64,000 nucleotides of DNA from Nitratireductor sp. B36 (GTDB taxonomy: Bacteria > Pseudomonadota > Alphaproteobacteria > Rhizobiales > Rhizobiaceae). Made by a program: the position numbers and the translations under genes. Location of the stretch: assembly GCF_020833685.1 (NCBI RefSeq), contig NZ_JACKZY010000002.1, positions 1 through 64,000 of the forward strand, given 5' to 3'. The notes under the pieces are model-generated. The model saw only the letters and a list, made by a program, of their open reading frames with translations, did no database searches and had not been told where the DNA came from. Shown piece by piece: positions 17,609 to 27,499 of the stretch; the first letter of the stretch is position 1, and each line of letters begins with the position of its first letter.

Positions 17609-18540
17609 CTGGGAATAAATTCATTCTTGCCATGGCTGCAGCTGCAACGCTGGCGAGTGCCGGCTGGGCGAATGCCAAGACCGTCTGTTACGTTAACGCG
17701 GCGGATTCGCATGCCTATGCGACGCCGGCCAACGAAGCGCTGCAGGCCCGCGCAAAAGAATTGGGACTGGAAATTCTGAGCCTGAGTCAGGATTTCGACG
17801 TTCAGAAGGGTACGGAGCAGCTCAACACCTGTGTCGCGCGTGGTGTCGATGGCATCATCCTTTGGCCTCTTGATCCGCAGGCCTATATTCCGGGCCTTGC
17901 CCGCGCTCAGCAGGCCAATATCCCGGCCATCATCATCAACTCGCCGGTGAGCGATGACGCAAAGCCGTTCCTCAAATCCTTCACCGGGCCTGACGTGTAC
18001 GAGGAAGGCGAGATGGCCGCGGATGCGCTCAATGAAGCCATGGGCGGCGAGGGGTCAGTGGTGGTCATTGCCGGTCAGGCCGGCAACGGCACGACGCTGG
18101 GCCGGGTCGGCGGTTTCATGGATCGTTTGAAGGAGACCGGTTCCAAGATCGAAGTTCTGGATACGGTCAACGCGGATTTTGATCAGCAGAAGGCTCTTGT
18201 GATGAGCCGCGACCTGATCACCCGTTTCGGCGACAAGATCCAGGGCGTCTACGCCAATGATGACACGATGGCGCGCGGCTTCATCGATGCGTGGAAGGAA
18301 GCCAAGCCTTCCGAGAAAATGCCTCCGATTGTCGGCATCAACGGACAGAAGGATGCGTTTGAATCCATTCGCGTCGGCGACATGTATGCAACGATCGTGC
18401 AGTCTCCTGCCGAAGACGGGAAACTGGCTGCGGAAACCATCGCCAAAATCCTCGACGGTGAAGAGGTCGATGATCGCCTGCCCATACCGTTGACCGTGGT
18501 GACTTCGGAAAACGTGGATTCGGTCGAGCCGGCATTCTAA
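17605..18540 (+). CDS. Sugar ABC importer periplasmic binding protein
   Basis: A 311-residue periplasmic binding protein of the RbsB class (Peripla_BP_4). Residues 1-24 are a Sec signal peptide ending in ANA. GGAGGAGG precedes the ATG at 17605. A much longer in-frame opening from 17008 is rejected because it lies inside the permease gene. Ligand-binding pattern residues such as CVARGVDGIILWPLD and ANDDTMARG are typical. It is the last gene of the transporter and is followed by hairpins. Confidence 0.92.
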   Translation: MTGNKFILAMAAAATLASAGWANAKTVCYVNAADSHAYATPANEALQARAKELGLEILSLSQDFDVQKGTEQLNTCVARGVDGIILWPLDPQAYIPGLARAQQANIPAIIINSPVSDDAKPFLKSFTGPDVYEEGEMAADALNEAMGGEGSVVVIAGQAGNGTTLGRVGGFMDRLKETGSKIEVLDTVNADFDQQKALVMSRDLITRFGDKIQGVYANDDTMARGFIDAWKEAKPSEKMPPIVGINGQKDAFESIRVGDMYATIVQSPAEDGKLAAETIAKILDGEEVDDRLPIPLTVVTSENVDSVEPAF

Positions 18541-18549
18541 TCGGGTTTT

Positions 18550-18573
18550 GCCGGCCCGGTTTTCCGGGCCGGC
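18550..18573 (+). terminator. Hairpin after the sugar transporter operon
   Basis: A 10-base GC-rich stem (18550-18559 with 18564-18573) has a TTTT loop, 9 bases after the binding-protein stop. A second 7-base stem follows at 18578-18598. There is no T-tract after it, so it may only attenuate transcription or protect the 3' end, allowing some readthrough to 18743. Confidence 0.6.
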
Positions 18574-18742
18574 ATGTCCCGGAGCGTTGCTCTCCGGGCG
18601 CAAAAGGCTCTCTCACATTCCCTTTTGCTCGTCCGGCCAAACGAAACTTGTTCTTGTTGCATCTGCCTGTCCCGGATGGCCGGTGCAGTTTCATCGGGTG
18701 TATCTGCACGCCTGAATTGCGCAACTCCTTTGGAGGGCGACG

Positions 18743-19792
18743 ATGAAATTCAGTCTCATCTTCTTTTCGAATTCCTATCCAGAAGACGCCGGTGGCGCCT
18801 ATGGGGCCATTTCCGAATTTGCGCGTTTTGGTGATGCGAACGGCTTCGAGGCCGTGTGGATTCCGGAGCGGCATTTTCATACGATGGGCGGCATCTACCC
18901 GAACCCGGCGGTAATGGCGGCTTATCTGGCCTCTATTACGGAGAACATCCGCCTGCGTGCGGGGAGTGCCGTGGTGCCGCTGCATCATCCCGCCAGCATC
19001 GTTGAATCCTGGTCCATGGTTGATCACCTGTCCAATGGCCGTGTTGATCTCGCACTGGCGAGCGGCTGGAACGTCAATGATTTCGTTCTGGCACCCAATG
19101 CCTATTCGGACCTGCGGAATATCTGGCTGGAGCGTATCGAGGAAATACGAAATCTATGGCGTGGGCGCCCCCAAAGTTATCCCAACGGCGCCGGTGCTGA
19201 AACGGAAGTGATCACCTATCCGCGTCCGGTGCAGCCCAATCTCAATCTTTGGCTCACAGCCACCAAGCAGCCTGAGACCTTTCGGAAGGCCGGCGAAATG
19301 GGTATGAACGTGCTGACCATGCTTGCCGGAATATCTCTTGACCAGCTGGCGGAAAAAACAGCGCTTTACCGTGAAGGCAGGGTCTCGGCAGGGCTCGACC
19401 CGGATGCAGGGAATGTGACCCTGATGCTGCACACCTATGTGCACAACGACATTGCGACCGTGCAACGCGCCGTTCGCGAACCCTTCCTGCAATATATCCG
19501 AACCAGCCTTCTCAGCCATCTTCAGGGCGGTGCAGTCAGTGCAGGGCGGAGCCTCTCGGAAGAGGAGATTGACGGCATGGCGGAATATTCATTCGAACGC
19601 TACTTCCAAACCGCCGCCTTGTTTGGGACCGTGGAGGACACGCGCAGGTTCGCGCTCAATGCCCGTGAGGCCGGTGTCGACGAAATCGCCTGCCTTCTGG
19701 ATTACGGACCTTCGCTTGCCGATATCCGCATGAGCCTTCCATTTCTGGCCGAGTTGAAAAAGAGCTTTGAAAGCGTCGATGTCTCTGCCTGA
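18743..19792 (+). CDS. Luciferase-like flavin monooxygenase of secondary-metabolism type
   Basis: A 349-residue bacterial-luciferase-fold enzyme that should use reduced FMN. The EAVWIPERHFHTMGG start and the ALASGWNVNDFVLAPNAY segment match the subgroup found in NRPS/PKS clusters, where it oxygenates carrier-bound substrates. It is encoded on the plus strand 200 bases after the sugar transporter, with no operator-like core upstream, so it may be expressed by readthrough. The KS gene overlaps its 3' end. The reaction (hydroxylation or Baeyer-Villiger type) is unknown. Confidence 0.85.
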   Translation: MKFSLIFFSNSYPEDAGGAYGAISEFARFGDANGFEAVWIPERHFHTMGGIYPNPAVMAAYLASITENIRLRAGSAVVPLHHPASIVESWSMVDHLSNGRVDLALASGWNVNDFVLAPNAYSDLRNIWLERIEEIRNLWRGRPQSYPNGAGAETEVITYPRPVQPNLNLWLTATKQPETFRKAGEMGMNVLTMLAGISLDQLAEKTALYREGRVSAGLDPDAGNVTLMLHTYVHNDIATVQRAVREPFLQYIRTSLLSHLQGGAVSAGRSLSEEEIDGMAEYSFERYFQTAALFGTVEDTRRFALNAREAGVDEIACLLDYGPSLADIRMSLPFLAELKKSFESVDVSA

Positions 19793-21476
19793 TATGACGG
19801 ATGCCATGGCAATCATCGGCCTGTCTTGCCGGTTTCCCGGCAGCCGGGATGCCGAGGCGTATTATCGCTCGCTGATAGGGGGGAATGCGCTCTACGCACC
19901 GCCCCCAAGAGAACGCTGGAACTGGTGCTCAGAAGATCGTGTGGCCGTACGCAGCATGGGGGTGCTCGATGACGTTTTCGATTTCGACAACGCGCTCTTC
20001 CAGTTGTCGCCGCGCGAAGCAGAAACCATCGATCCCCATCAGCGCCTGATGCTGGAAGAGGTCTGGCTGGCAATCGAGCACGCTGGCTATAGACCGGAGG
20101 CGTTTCGCGGCAGCGATACCGGCGTTTTCGTCGCCATGTATAATCAGGATTTTCAGTTCTACGCTCGTTCAGGCGATTGGGACGAGATCTCGCGCATGTA
20201 TCTCGCCATGGGGGGCGCGCATTCGCTCGTACCCAATCGCGTCTCCTATGCTTTCGACCTCCACGGGCCCAGCGAGGTGGTTGATACTGCCTGTTCGAGT
20301 GCGCTAGTGGCCGTTCACCGCGCTGTCGAGGCGATCCGCCAAGGCGAGTGCGATCAGGCGATCGTCGGCGGTGTCAGCCTCCTGCTGGAGCCCGGCAGGC
20401 TCGTCATGCTCCAGGACCTCGGCTTGCTGGCGGAAAATGGCGATTGCGCTCCCTTCGATGAGCGTTCTGGCGGGCAGGTCCTTGGCGAGGGAGCTGCGGC
20501 GATCCTCATCAAACCGCTCGCTCGGGCGATCGCCGATCATGACACGGTTCACGCCGTTGTCCGCGCCACCGGTGTCAATCATCAGGGCGCACGGTCCGGC
20601 GGGCTGACACGACCAAGCGCAGCCGCCCAGGCCGAGCTTATCAGCAACACATATAGCCGCCATGGTATCGACCCGGCTGCGATCGGATATGTAGAGGCGC
20701 ACGGCAATGGCGGTGGCGGCGATGTCAGCGAACTGCTCGCCTTTCAGCATGTGTTTCCCGCCGGCATTGCAATTGGTTCGGTCAAGGGCAATATCGGCTT
20801 TCTGGAGGCGGCAGGTGGTTTGTCGCAGATCGTGAAGCTTGTGCTTTCGATGCGCCACGAAGTGATCCCGGCAACGCGATCCCATCGGCAAATGATCCAA
20901 AACGACGAACTTGATCCAGCCTCTTGTCGTGTCCTCACGGTCAACACGCCGCTGGATGCACTTCGAGCCCCGGAAGATCAATCATTCATGGCGGGTGTTC
21001 ACGCCTATGGGCTCGGCGGCTGCAATGCACATGTCGTGCTTGCCGAAGCCTTGCCGACTGCAGACATCCCGGAACCGACTGATCCGCTTCCGCTTCTTTT
21101 TTCCGGTGAAAGCCATGTGGATCTTCGCGCGCGCGTAGAGCGTTTCATCAGTTGGTATGGTGGCGAACCGTATGCATCGCTCAGAGATATCGCCTACACG
21201 CTCGCGACCTGCGGTTTCCATGAAGCACACCGCGTGGTGGTCTTTGCCTCGACGAGGGAGGAGGCTATCGCACGTCTGTCGGAATGGATGCAAGACAGTG
21301 AGCCGGACCAACACATCCTCTCTTTCACCGATGATCACGCCCTTCTTCGGGAGGCTCGCGCATGGTGCGCCGGGGAGAAACGAGACTGGAGCCGTCTCTT
21401 GGACGGGTCGAGAGTGGCAATGCCGCTGACCACCTGGCGGCGTAGACACTTTCCATTGCCTCCGCTGCGCGTGTGA
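19779..21476 (+). CDS. Ketosynthase lacking the second catalytic His (KS0-like)
   Basis: A stand-alone KS of about 565 residues with C-terminal linker. The active-site Cys172 is in DTACSS and His308 is in EAHGNGG, a changed form of EAHGTGT. The normal NIGH motif reads NIGF, so the second His needed for decarboxylative condensation is Phe341. Such domains in trans-AT systems usually pass chains on without extending them. The start is ambiguous: TTG 19767, ATG 19779, 19794 and 19806 all lie in frame. ATG 19779 is used and overlaps the monooxygenase gene by 14 bases. No AT, KR or ACP is present. Confidence 0.87.
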   Translation: MSLPDMTDAMAIIGLSCRFPGSRDAEAYYRSLIGGNALYAPPPRERWNWCSEDRVAVRSMGVLDDVFDFDNALFQLSPREAETIDPHQRLMLEEVWLAIEHAGYRPEAFRGSDTGVFVAMYNQDFQFYARSGDWDEISRMYLAMGGAHSLVPNRVSYAFDLHGPSEVVDTACSSALVAVHRAVEAIRQGECDQAIVGGVSLLLEPGRLVMLQDLGLLAENGDCAPFDERSGGQVLGEGAAAILIKPLARAIADHDTVHAVVRATGVNHQGARSGGLTRPSAAAQAELISNTYSRHGIDPAAIGYVEAHGNGGGGDVSELLAFQHVFPAGIAIGSVKGNIGFLEAAGGLSQIVKLVLSMRHEVIPATRSHRQMIQNDELDPASCRVLTVNTPLDALRAPEDQSFMAGVHAYGLGGCNAHVVLAEALPTADIPEPTDPLPLLFSGESHVDLRARVERFISWYGGEPYASLRDIAYTLATCGFHEAHRVVVFASTREEAIARLSEWMQDSEPDQHILSFTDDHALLREARAWCAGEKRDWSRLLDGSRVAMPLTTWRRRHFPLPPLRV

Positions 21477-21509
21477 AGGCCGCTCTCGCGACGCGGAAAA
21501 GGGCCAGCT

Positions 21510-24500
21510 TCACACCCGCTCAGATCTGCAGCGCTCGATCTCTTCAGCCATGCTATCGACACTCGGATAGCGGACAAACCACTGTGGCGATATTCCGATA
21601 TTGAACTGCCGTTTGAGCTCGGCGGCCAATTTGACAGCCATGATCGAATCCACCCCGATTGCGGCGAAGCGCGCATCCGCAGCAATGTCCTCGGAACGCA
21701 GCATCGCCTTGAGTTTGGCGATCAGGATTGCCGCAGTGTTGTCGTCTGATGGCGAAACTTCAATGTTGTCGGAGTTCTTGTCACCCAGAAATGCAGCCAG
21801 TTCAGCCACACTTTGATGCCTCAGCAGTTCTTTTGGTGTCAGCGTGTAGCCGAGTTCCTTGTCGATCAGCACAATCAGGCGGATGGCCATAACGGAGTCG
21901 AGCCCGATGGCGGAAAATCGTGCATTGGCATCCAACGTTTCGATTTTCAGCAAGTCGCAGATGATGGTGATCAGGAGACGTTCGAGCGATTCCTCATGAA
22001 CTCTTCCCCCCTTTGCATCGCCGTCGGTTGATGCTTTGAGCGAGGCTGTCGGCAGCGAGGGCAGGCCATCGCCCTTTTCAATGGGCTGCAAGTCGGGGGA
22101 AATGGGAGTTGTGTGCGGGCTCTGTCCTCGCAGAAGGGCCCTGTCACGGTCGAGGGATGTCCATATACGATCTTTCGCCCCATGGAGGATCAGGATCTCG
22201 CAGCCCTCGTGGATCAGTGCCTCCTGAAGGGCGGTCATTCCGGTGTTCAGGTCAATGAATGTGAAGCCAAGGTTTTCGAACCATGCATCAAACGCCGGGG
22301 TCACGTATTTGTCCCATTTCCAGCGAGACCAGCACAGTGACTTGCTTTGGCCGTGTCGTTGCCCCGCTGAAACCGCCTTCGCGCGCCATGTCGTGAAGGC
22401 ATTCTGGAAGGCGCAACCATACGCATAGTCGGACCCGCCGGCCAGACCGAGCGAGGCCAGTGAAGAAAAGGCCATGAAGAAGTCGAGCTTGAGCGTTGAA
22501 GTTGCTTGATCGAGATTGACCGTGCCTTGAACCTTCGAGGCCGCTACGCGTGAAAAGTCCTGCCAGCTCTTGCGAAACAGATAGGCATCGTCGTGGGCTG
22601 TCACGAGATTCAACACCCCGTCGAGATGGCCGTGCTCCTTCACAATCTGTTCGATCAGACGCCTGGTCTGTGCGCCATCGGTGATGTCGCACTGAAGATA
22701 TATGAACCGGCTTGAGTTACCGGCTGCGAGGCCTTGGGTTTTCTTATGAAGGCCTTGTTCGGGGGATGTCCGTCCGCACACAATGAATGTGGCTTCGACC
22801 GTGCTTCCCAGTTGCTTCAGAAGACGGAGGCCGAGTTCACCTGCGCCGCCCGGAATGAGGTAGACACCGCCGTCGCAAAAGCAGGGAGGCGCGGGATTCT
22901 TCGCGGTTTCGCGGGTGGTTTCACAAAGCGATTGGACAGAGCGGGAGGGGCTATAGCGCACCGTGACCGGAGAGGCAGGCGGGCGAGCGTTGATCTCCGT
23001 CATAAGCATCGTCAGAGCTTCTGCTCGTGTCGTTTGCCCCGGATACAGAGTATGGATTCTCAGATGCTCATTTTCCAGAAAGGCTGATTTCGCCAGAGCT
23101 GGGATGGCGTCGAGGGCTGGGTGGACGCCGAAGTCCTCTGGCGCGACATAGAAGACATCGATTTCGCGTCCGAACGCTCTGTCCATCAGCTCCTTTGCGA
23201 GCGCAAACACCAGTTCTGTCTCACTGAGACTGTGGGCCGATGCAATTTTGCCCTCGGATGGCAAGATGATGATCACTTCGGGCTCGGCGCCCGAAAGGTG
23301 CCAGACGTCCAGCGAGGGCTGAAAGCCTGCGTTCGGTGCATGGAAGACAGAGGTAACGACTGAAGCTTTTCCCGCACACTCTCTTTCAAGATCGGGAACG
23401 AAGGCGGCGAGCTGTTCATCGCTGCGCCCGATCACCCACATGCATTTGTGCTGCCAGTTGCGCGATTGCGGATCGGCCGGTTGTTCCGTCCAGGACGGTT
23501 CAAGATAAATCAGTTCGGCGTGCGGGTGCTCGGACGGCTGTTCGTCCGAAGGGCGGGGCTCGAACCAGCATTTCCGGTCCGGCCATGGAGCAATCGGCAG
23601 AGAGAGACGCCTTGCATCAGGCATATCCGGCCAGGTGCAGTGTGCTCGATCGAGCCACTCCGAGACGTGCTCGGGCAGTCCCAACCGTGCAGCCGTCGCC
23701 GCATCGCCCACGATCGCTTCATCAGTTAAGCTTCCGGAGCGGAGAGCTTCCAGTCCCGCCTCAAGCTCTTTGAGGCTGGATACGGATAACAAAATACGGC
23801 AGGGCCATTTCTCGCCGCGCTGCTGGAGTGTGAAGGCGATATCGGCCAGAAGGGTCACAGGATCGGCGGCTGCTTTCAAGGATCCTATCGCATCCGCCAA
23901 TTTTGCTGCGTGGTTTGTCAGCCGAGCCATGGTTGGCGCGGCGAGAGGGACAAAGACGGGGGTAAGGTGGGCAGCATCGTGCACCCGATCTGCGGTCTGA
24001 TGTTCCTGAATCACGAGTGAGGCGTTCGCGCCGCCGAAGCCAAAGGAATTGACAATGCCTGCCAACGGAAGGGAAGGGTCGTTCACAGGCCAAGGACCTG
24101 GAGCGGCCTGAAGTGTCAGTCCGTCTGTCAGAACAATATGCGGATTGAGCGACTGAAAGTTCGACAGGCCCGGCAGCATCCGGTGCCGCATCGCCATAAC
24201 GACGTTGATGACACCAGCCACACCCGCAGCGGGTTCCAGATGCCCGATATTGGTTTTTACCGACCCCACAGCGCAGGGTGTCGGGGCGAGCGCCTGCGCA
24301 GTACGGCTTGCGCGAAAGGCGCTCTTGACGGCTTCGATCTCGATGGGATCGCCAAGTTCAGTGCCCGTGCCGTGCATCTCGACGTAGGAAATCTCATTCG
24401 GTGTCATCCCCGCATCCCGCAAGCCAGCTTGCATGAGCTGCGCCTGTGCGCGGCTGTTCGGGGCAGTCAGCGAGGCGGCCTTGCCACCATGGTTGACTGC

Positions 24501-25613
24501 GCTTCCACGGATCACGCCGTAGATATGATCCCGATCGCGCAATGCGTCGCCGTAAGGCTTGAGGAGGAGCACGCCTACGCCTTCGCCCCGGACATAGCCA
24601 TCAGCTTTTGCGTCAAAGGTGCGGCATTGCCCCGTTGGTGATAGGACGCCCAGCTGACGTCCCATGATGAACATGTCCGGTGAAAGCAGGAGGTTGACGC
24701 CACCTGCCAGCGCCATGTCGCACTCTCCGTGTCGGATCGCTTGGACGGCATTGTGAATGGCAACGAGGCTGCTGGAGCAGGCCGTATCGATCGCAGCGCT
24801 GGGGCCATTGACATCGAGCAGAAAAGAGACCCGATTGGCGATCATCGCATGGGCGTTGCCGGTGCAGGCCTGCGCGCTGGTGAGACCGCGCGCGTCGAGC
24901 AGCTTTTGGTAGTCCTGAAACTGGACGCCTGCAAAAACGCCTACGGATTGACCGGCAAGTTTGGATGGATCGCGGCCCGAGTCCCAGATTGCCTCCCAGG
25001 CACTCATCAGAAACAGTCGATGCTGCGGATCCATGCACTCGGCTTCATACTGGGAGATGCCAAAAAACTCAGGCGCAAAGCGCTCCTCATCCTCGATGAA
25101 CGCGCCCCATTTCACGTCTGTACGCCCGTCTTCGCGCAGGGGATCGCCATGGATATCGCGCCAGTTCCATCGGCGACGTGGTATCTCGGTGATCGCATTG
25201 CGCGAAGCACGCTGGTTTTCCCAGAACGCTTCCTTGTTGGCTGCGCCCGGCAGACGACAGGAGAGTCCGACGATAGCGACATCATGGCGAGATGTCTGCG
25301 CCGGGCCAATTTCCTCTTCCGGAGCGGCGGGGATTTCCTGTGCCCTGCCGCTTGCCGCGCCCTCCTCGCTAAGGTGATCAGCCAGTTCGCCGAGTGTGGG
25401 AAAGGTAAACAGGGTCACCGTGTCCACAGGGTGACCAAAATGCTCGGTTATGCGTTTGGCGAACAATTTCAGGGAAGCGGAATCAAATCCCAGATTTCCG
25501 AGAGGCTCGTCTGTGTCGAGGTTGGTCTGTGCCGACTCTAGAACTGTTGCGGCAAGGCGTTCGATCTCTTGCAGGATTTGAGCCGACCGGGCGCATGACA
25601 TATCGGTATTCAT
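21510..25613 (-). CDS. AT-less PKS: ACP-KS-KR-ACP-ACP
   Basis: This 1367-residue polyketide synthase starts with an ACP (LGFDS, Ser45). A KS follows at about 110-530 with complete DTACSSS, EMHGTGT and NIGHLE motifs, then a linker and a KR at about 850-1140 with the NADPH motif GGAGELG. In the KR, FSSL carries the Ser and DYAYGC the Tyr; the usual Asn four residues after Tyr reads as Cys. Two C-terminal ACPs follow (IGLDS and IGVDS). There is no AT, so malonyl must come in trans. ATG 25613 follows AGGAGA and shares one base with the upstream KS gene's stop, indicating coupling. Confidence 0.92.
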   Translation of the reverse strand: MNTDMSCARSAQILQEIERLAATVLESAQTNLDTDEPLGNLGFDSASLKLFAKRITEHFGHPVDTVTLFTFPTLGELADHLSEEGAASGRAQEIPAAPEEEIGPAQTSRHDVAIVGLSCRLPGAANKEAFWENQRASRNAITEIPRRRWNWRDIHGDPLREDGRTDVKWGAFIEDEERFAPEFFGISQYEAECMDPQHRLFLMSAWEAIWDSGRDPSKLAGQSVGVFAGVQFQDYQKLLDARGLTSAQACTGNAHAMIANRVSFLLDVNGPSAAIDTACSSSLVAIHNAVQAIRHGECDMALAGGVNLLLSPDMFIMGRQLGVLSPTGQCRTFDAKADGYVRGEGVGVLLLKPYGDALRDRDHIYGVIRGSAVNHGGKAASLTAPNSRAQAQLMQAGLRDAGMTPNEISYVEMHGTGTELGDPIEIEAVKSAFRASRTAQALAPTPCAVGSVKTNIGHLEPAAGVAGVINVVMAMRHRMLPGLSNFQSLNPHIVLTDGLTLQAAPGPWPVNDPSLPLAGIVNSFGFGGANASLVIQEHQTADRVHDAAHLTPVFVPLAAPTMARLTNHAAKLADAIGSLKAAADPVTLLADIAFTLQQRGEKWPCRILLSVSSLKELEAGLEALRSGSLTDEAIVGDAATAARLGLPEHVSEWLDRAHCTWPDMPDARRLSLPIAPWPDRKCWFEPRPSDEQPSEHPHAELIYLEPSWTEQPADPQSRNWQHKCMWVIGRSDEQLAAFVPDLERECAGKASVVTSVFHAPNAGFQPSLDVWHLSGAEPEVIIILPSEGKIASAHSLSETELVFALAKELMDRAFGREIDVFYVAPEDFGVHPALDAIPALAKSAFLENEHLRIHTLYPGQTTRAEALTMLMTEINARPPASPVTVRYSPSRSVQSLCETTRETAKNPAPPCFCDGGVYLIPGGAGELGLRLLKQLGSTVEATFIVCGRTSPEQGLHKKTQGLAAGNSSRFIYLQCDITDGAQTRRLIEQIVKEHGHLDGVLNLVTAHDDAYLFRKSWQDFSRVAASKVQGTVNLDQATSTLKLDFFMAFSSLASLGLAGGSDYAYGCAFQNAFTTWRAKAVSAGQRHGQSKSLCWSRWKWDKYVTPAFDAWFENLGFTFIDLNTGMTALQEALIHEGCEILILHGAKDRIWTSLDRDRALLRGQSPHTTPISPDLQPIEKGDGLPSLPTASLKASTDGDAKGGRVHEESLERLLITIICDLLKIETLDANARFSAIGLDSVMAIRLIVLIDKELGYTLTPKELLRHQSVAELAAFLGDKNSDNIEVSPSDDNTAAILIAKLKAMLRSEDIAADARFAAIGVDSIMAVKLAAELKRQFNIGISPQWFVRYPSVDSMAEEIERCRSERV

Positions 25614-27499
25614 CAACGGTCTCCTGCCGTGAAGTGGATGCCGCTTTCGGAAGGCGCGACATCCATTTCCTCTCTTTGGTGATCGGATGAGGTTGCCTCG
25701 CCTTCTGAGAACCAGTAGCGGCTTCGCGAAAACGGATAGACAGGGGCGGAAACGCGGCCCGCGCCCCGGCCATCGTATAGCGTGCTAAAGTCTCGTTTCT
25801 GCCCAGCGACCCATTGTTGGGCAAAGGCGATGGCAAGTCTCTCCAACTCGTCATCCGACGGCGTGTCGACGTCAGGCGAAATGATGCGCGTGTCTTCGCG
25901 GCCATCGAGCCATTGGCGTAGAACTTCGTGCAGTGATGTCCATGTTTTGCCTAGAAAGGCAGCGCGCCGCGGGAGGGCAATACGGCCGACCTGAAAGGTG
26001 AACAGAAAATCCTCGAGAAGAACGGTCTTGCCAACGGCAGTGCCGGGTTCTTCCTTGCGCGCGGGGCAGCTTTGCCGTTGGGCGAAGTCTGCAAGGCTAC
26101 GGACGTAGTGAGTAAGTTCTGCCTCGCTGTTGGCAGAAACTGGAAGCACGGGCAGGATATGGTCTCGGCCTGGACCGGCTGGAGGTGCCGGTGGCTCCTC
26201 CAGCACCACGTGACCATATGCACCGCCGAAACCGAATGCGCTAACCCCTGCACGCCGCGGTAGGGGAGACCCGGGTTCGTTCGTGACGCGCGGCCAATCC
26301 TGCGTCCGGTGTGCAAGGCGCAGGCGACCGCCGGCAATCTTGCACAGTGGGTTGGGTGTGGTCAGGTAGGGGTTGCCGGGGATTTTTCCATGTTTCATGG
26401 AAAGGAGAACCTTGAGGACGCCTGCCAGCCCGGAGGCTGCTTCCAGGTGGCCGACATTGGGTTTTACCGAGCCAACCAAACAGGAAGGGTGTTGCGCGGA
26501 TGTCTCGCCGACAAGCAGAGCGTCGTCGGCTTTGTGGATCGCATTAAACTCGATGGCATCCCCGAGCGATGTGCCTGTTCCATGCGCCTCGACATAGGTT
26601 ATCGTGTGTGGTGGGACGCATGCCCGTTGCCAGGCCTTTGTCACCAGATTCTGCTGGGCGATCGCATTGGGAGCAGTCAGCCAATTGGCGCGCCCGCCAT
26701 GGGAGATCGCCGAGGCGAGCAGTAGGCCGTGAATATGATCGCCATCCGCTTCGGCTGCCCTTAACGGTTTCAACAGCAGGAAAATCACCCCTTCACCACG
26801 GGCATATCCATTTGCCGTCGCATCGAAGCTTCGTGTCTGGAAATCGGGGCTCACCGTCCCCTCATGCGCCAGCCCCTCGGTAAGTGTGTCACTCAAGATG
26901 ACATTGGCGCCGCCGACCAGTGCTGTTGAACAATCCCCATTGCGGAGGGCCTGGGCGGCAAGGTGAAGAGCTGTCAGCGAGCCGGAGCACGCGGTGTCAA
27001 GCGTGATACTGGGGCCCGTCAGCCCGAGCGCGAAGGATATGCGGTTCGCGATGATGGCGCTGGCGACACCGGTAGGCAGAAATCCGGTCGGGGTGATCCC
27101 CGCCCTGTGAATGTGTTCTTCGTAGTCCGATTTGCCGGAGGCGACAAACACGCCGGTTTCGCTTTTTGCAAGGTCGCTGGGGCGCCATCCTGCTTCTTCG
27201 ACACAGTGCCACGCTGTTTCCAGAGAAAGCCGCTGCACGGGATCCATGAGCCGGGCTTCTTCCTCCGTGATGGCGAAGAAGCCGGCATCAAAGCCTGTCA
27301 CGTCGTCCAAAAAACCGGCATTTGCCAGTTTGGGATGCTCCGTTCTGGCCGGGGGCAGAGGCCCCACACTGCTCTTGCAGGCGACAAGATTGTCCCAAAA
27401 AGCATCCAGATCCGAAGCGCCGGGGAGCCGCGCGCTGCAGCCGATAATGGCGATCGGCTCGGCCGCGGTTTGGCTTGTCGGGTCAAAGGCGGTGCTCAT
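25613..27499 (-). CDS. Stand-alone ketosynthase of an AT-less PKS
   Basis: This 628-residue protein holds one intact KS (DTACSGS Cys, EAHGTGT His, NVGHLEA His) and a C-terminal flank ending in a YPFSRSRYW-type motif, as after KS domains of trans-AT PKSs. It would extend the starter acid delivered by the FAAL. The product would then sit on the ACP that opens the next protein, so the module is split between two polypeptides. Its start overlaps the FAAL stop by four bases. Confidence 0.92.
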   Translation of the reverse strand: MSTAFDPTSQTAAEPIAIIGCSARLPGASDLDAFWDNLVACKSSVGPLPPARTEHPKLANAGFLDDVTGFDAGFFAITEEEARLMDPVQRLSLETAWHCVEEAGWRPSDLAKSETGVFVASGKSDYEEHIHRAGITPTGFLPTGVASAIIANRISFALGLTGPSITLDTACSGSLTALHLAAQALRNGDCSTALVGGANVILSDTLTEGLAHEGTVSPDFQTRSFDATANGYARGEGVIFLLLKPLRAAEADGDHIHGLLLASAISHGGRANWLTAPNAIAQQNLVTKAWQRACVPPHTITYVEAHGTGTSLGDAIEFNAIHKADDALLVGETSAQHPSCLVGSVKPNVGHLEAASGLAGVLKVLLSMKHGKIPGNPYLTTPNPLCKIAGGRLRLAHRTQDWPRVTNEPGSPLPRRAGVSAFGFGGAYGHVVLEEPPAPPAGPGRDHILPVLPVSANSEAELTHYVRSLADFAQRQSCPARKEEPGTAVGKTVLLEDFLFTFQVGRIALPRRAAFLGKTWTSLHEVLRQWLDGREDTRIISPDVDTPSDDELERLAIAFAQQWVAGQKRDFSTLYDGRGAGRVSAPVYPFSRSRYWFSEGEATSSDHQREEMDVAPSESGIHFTAGDR

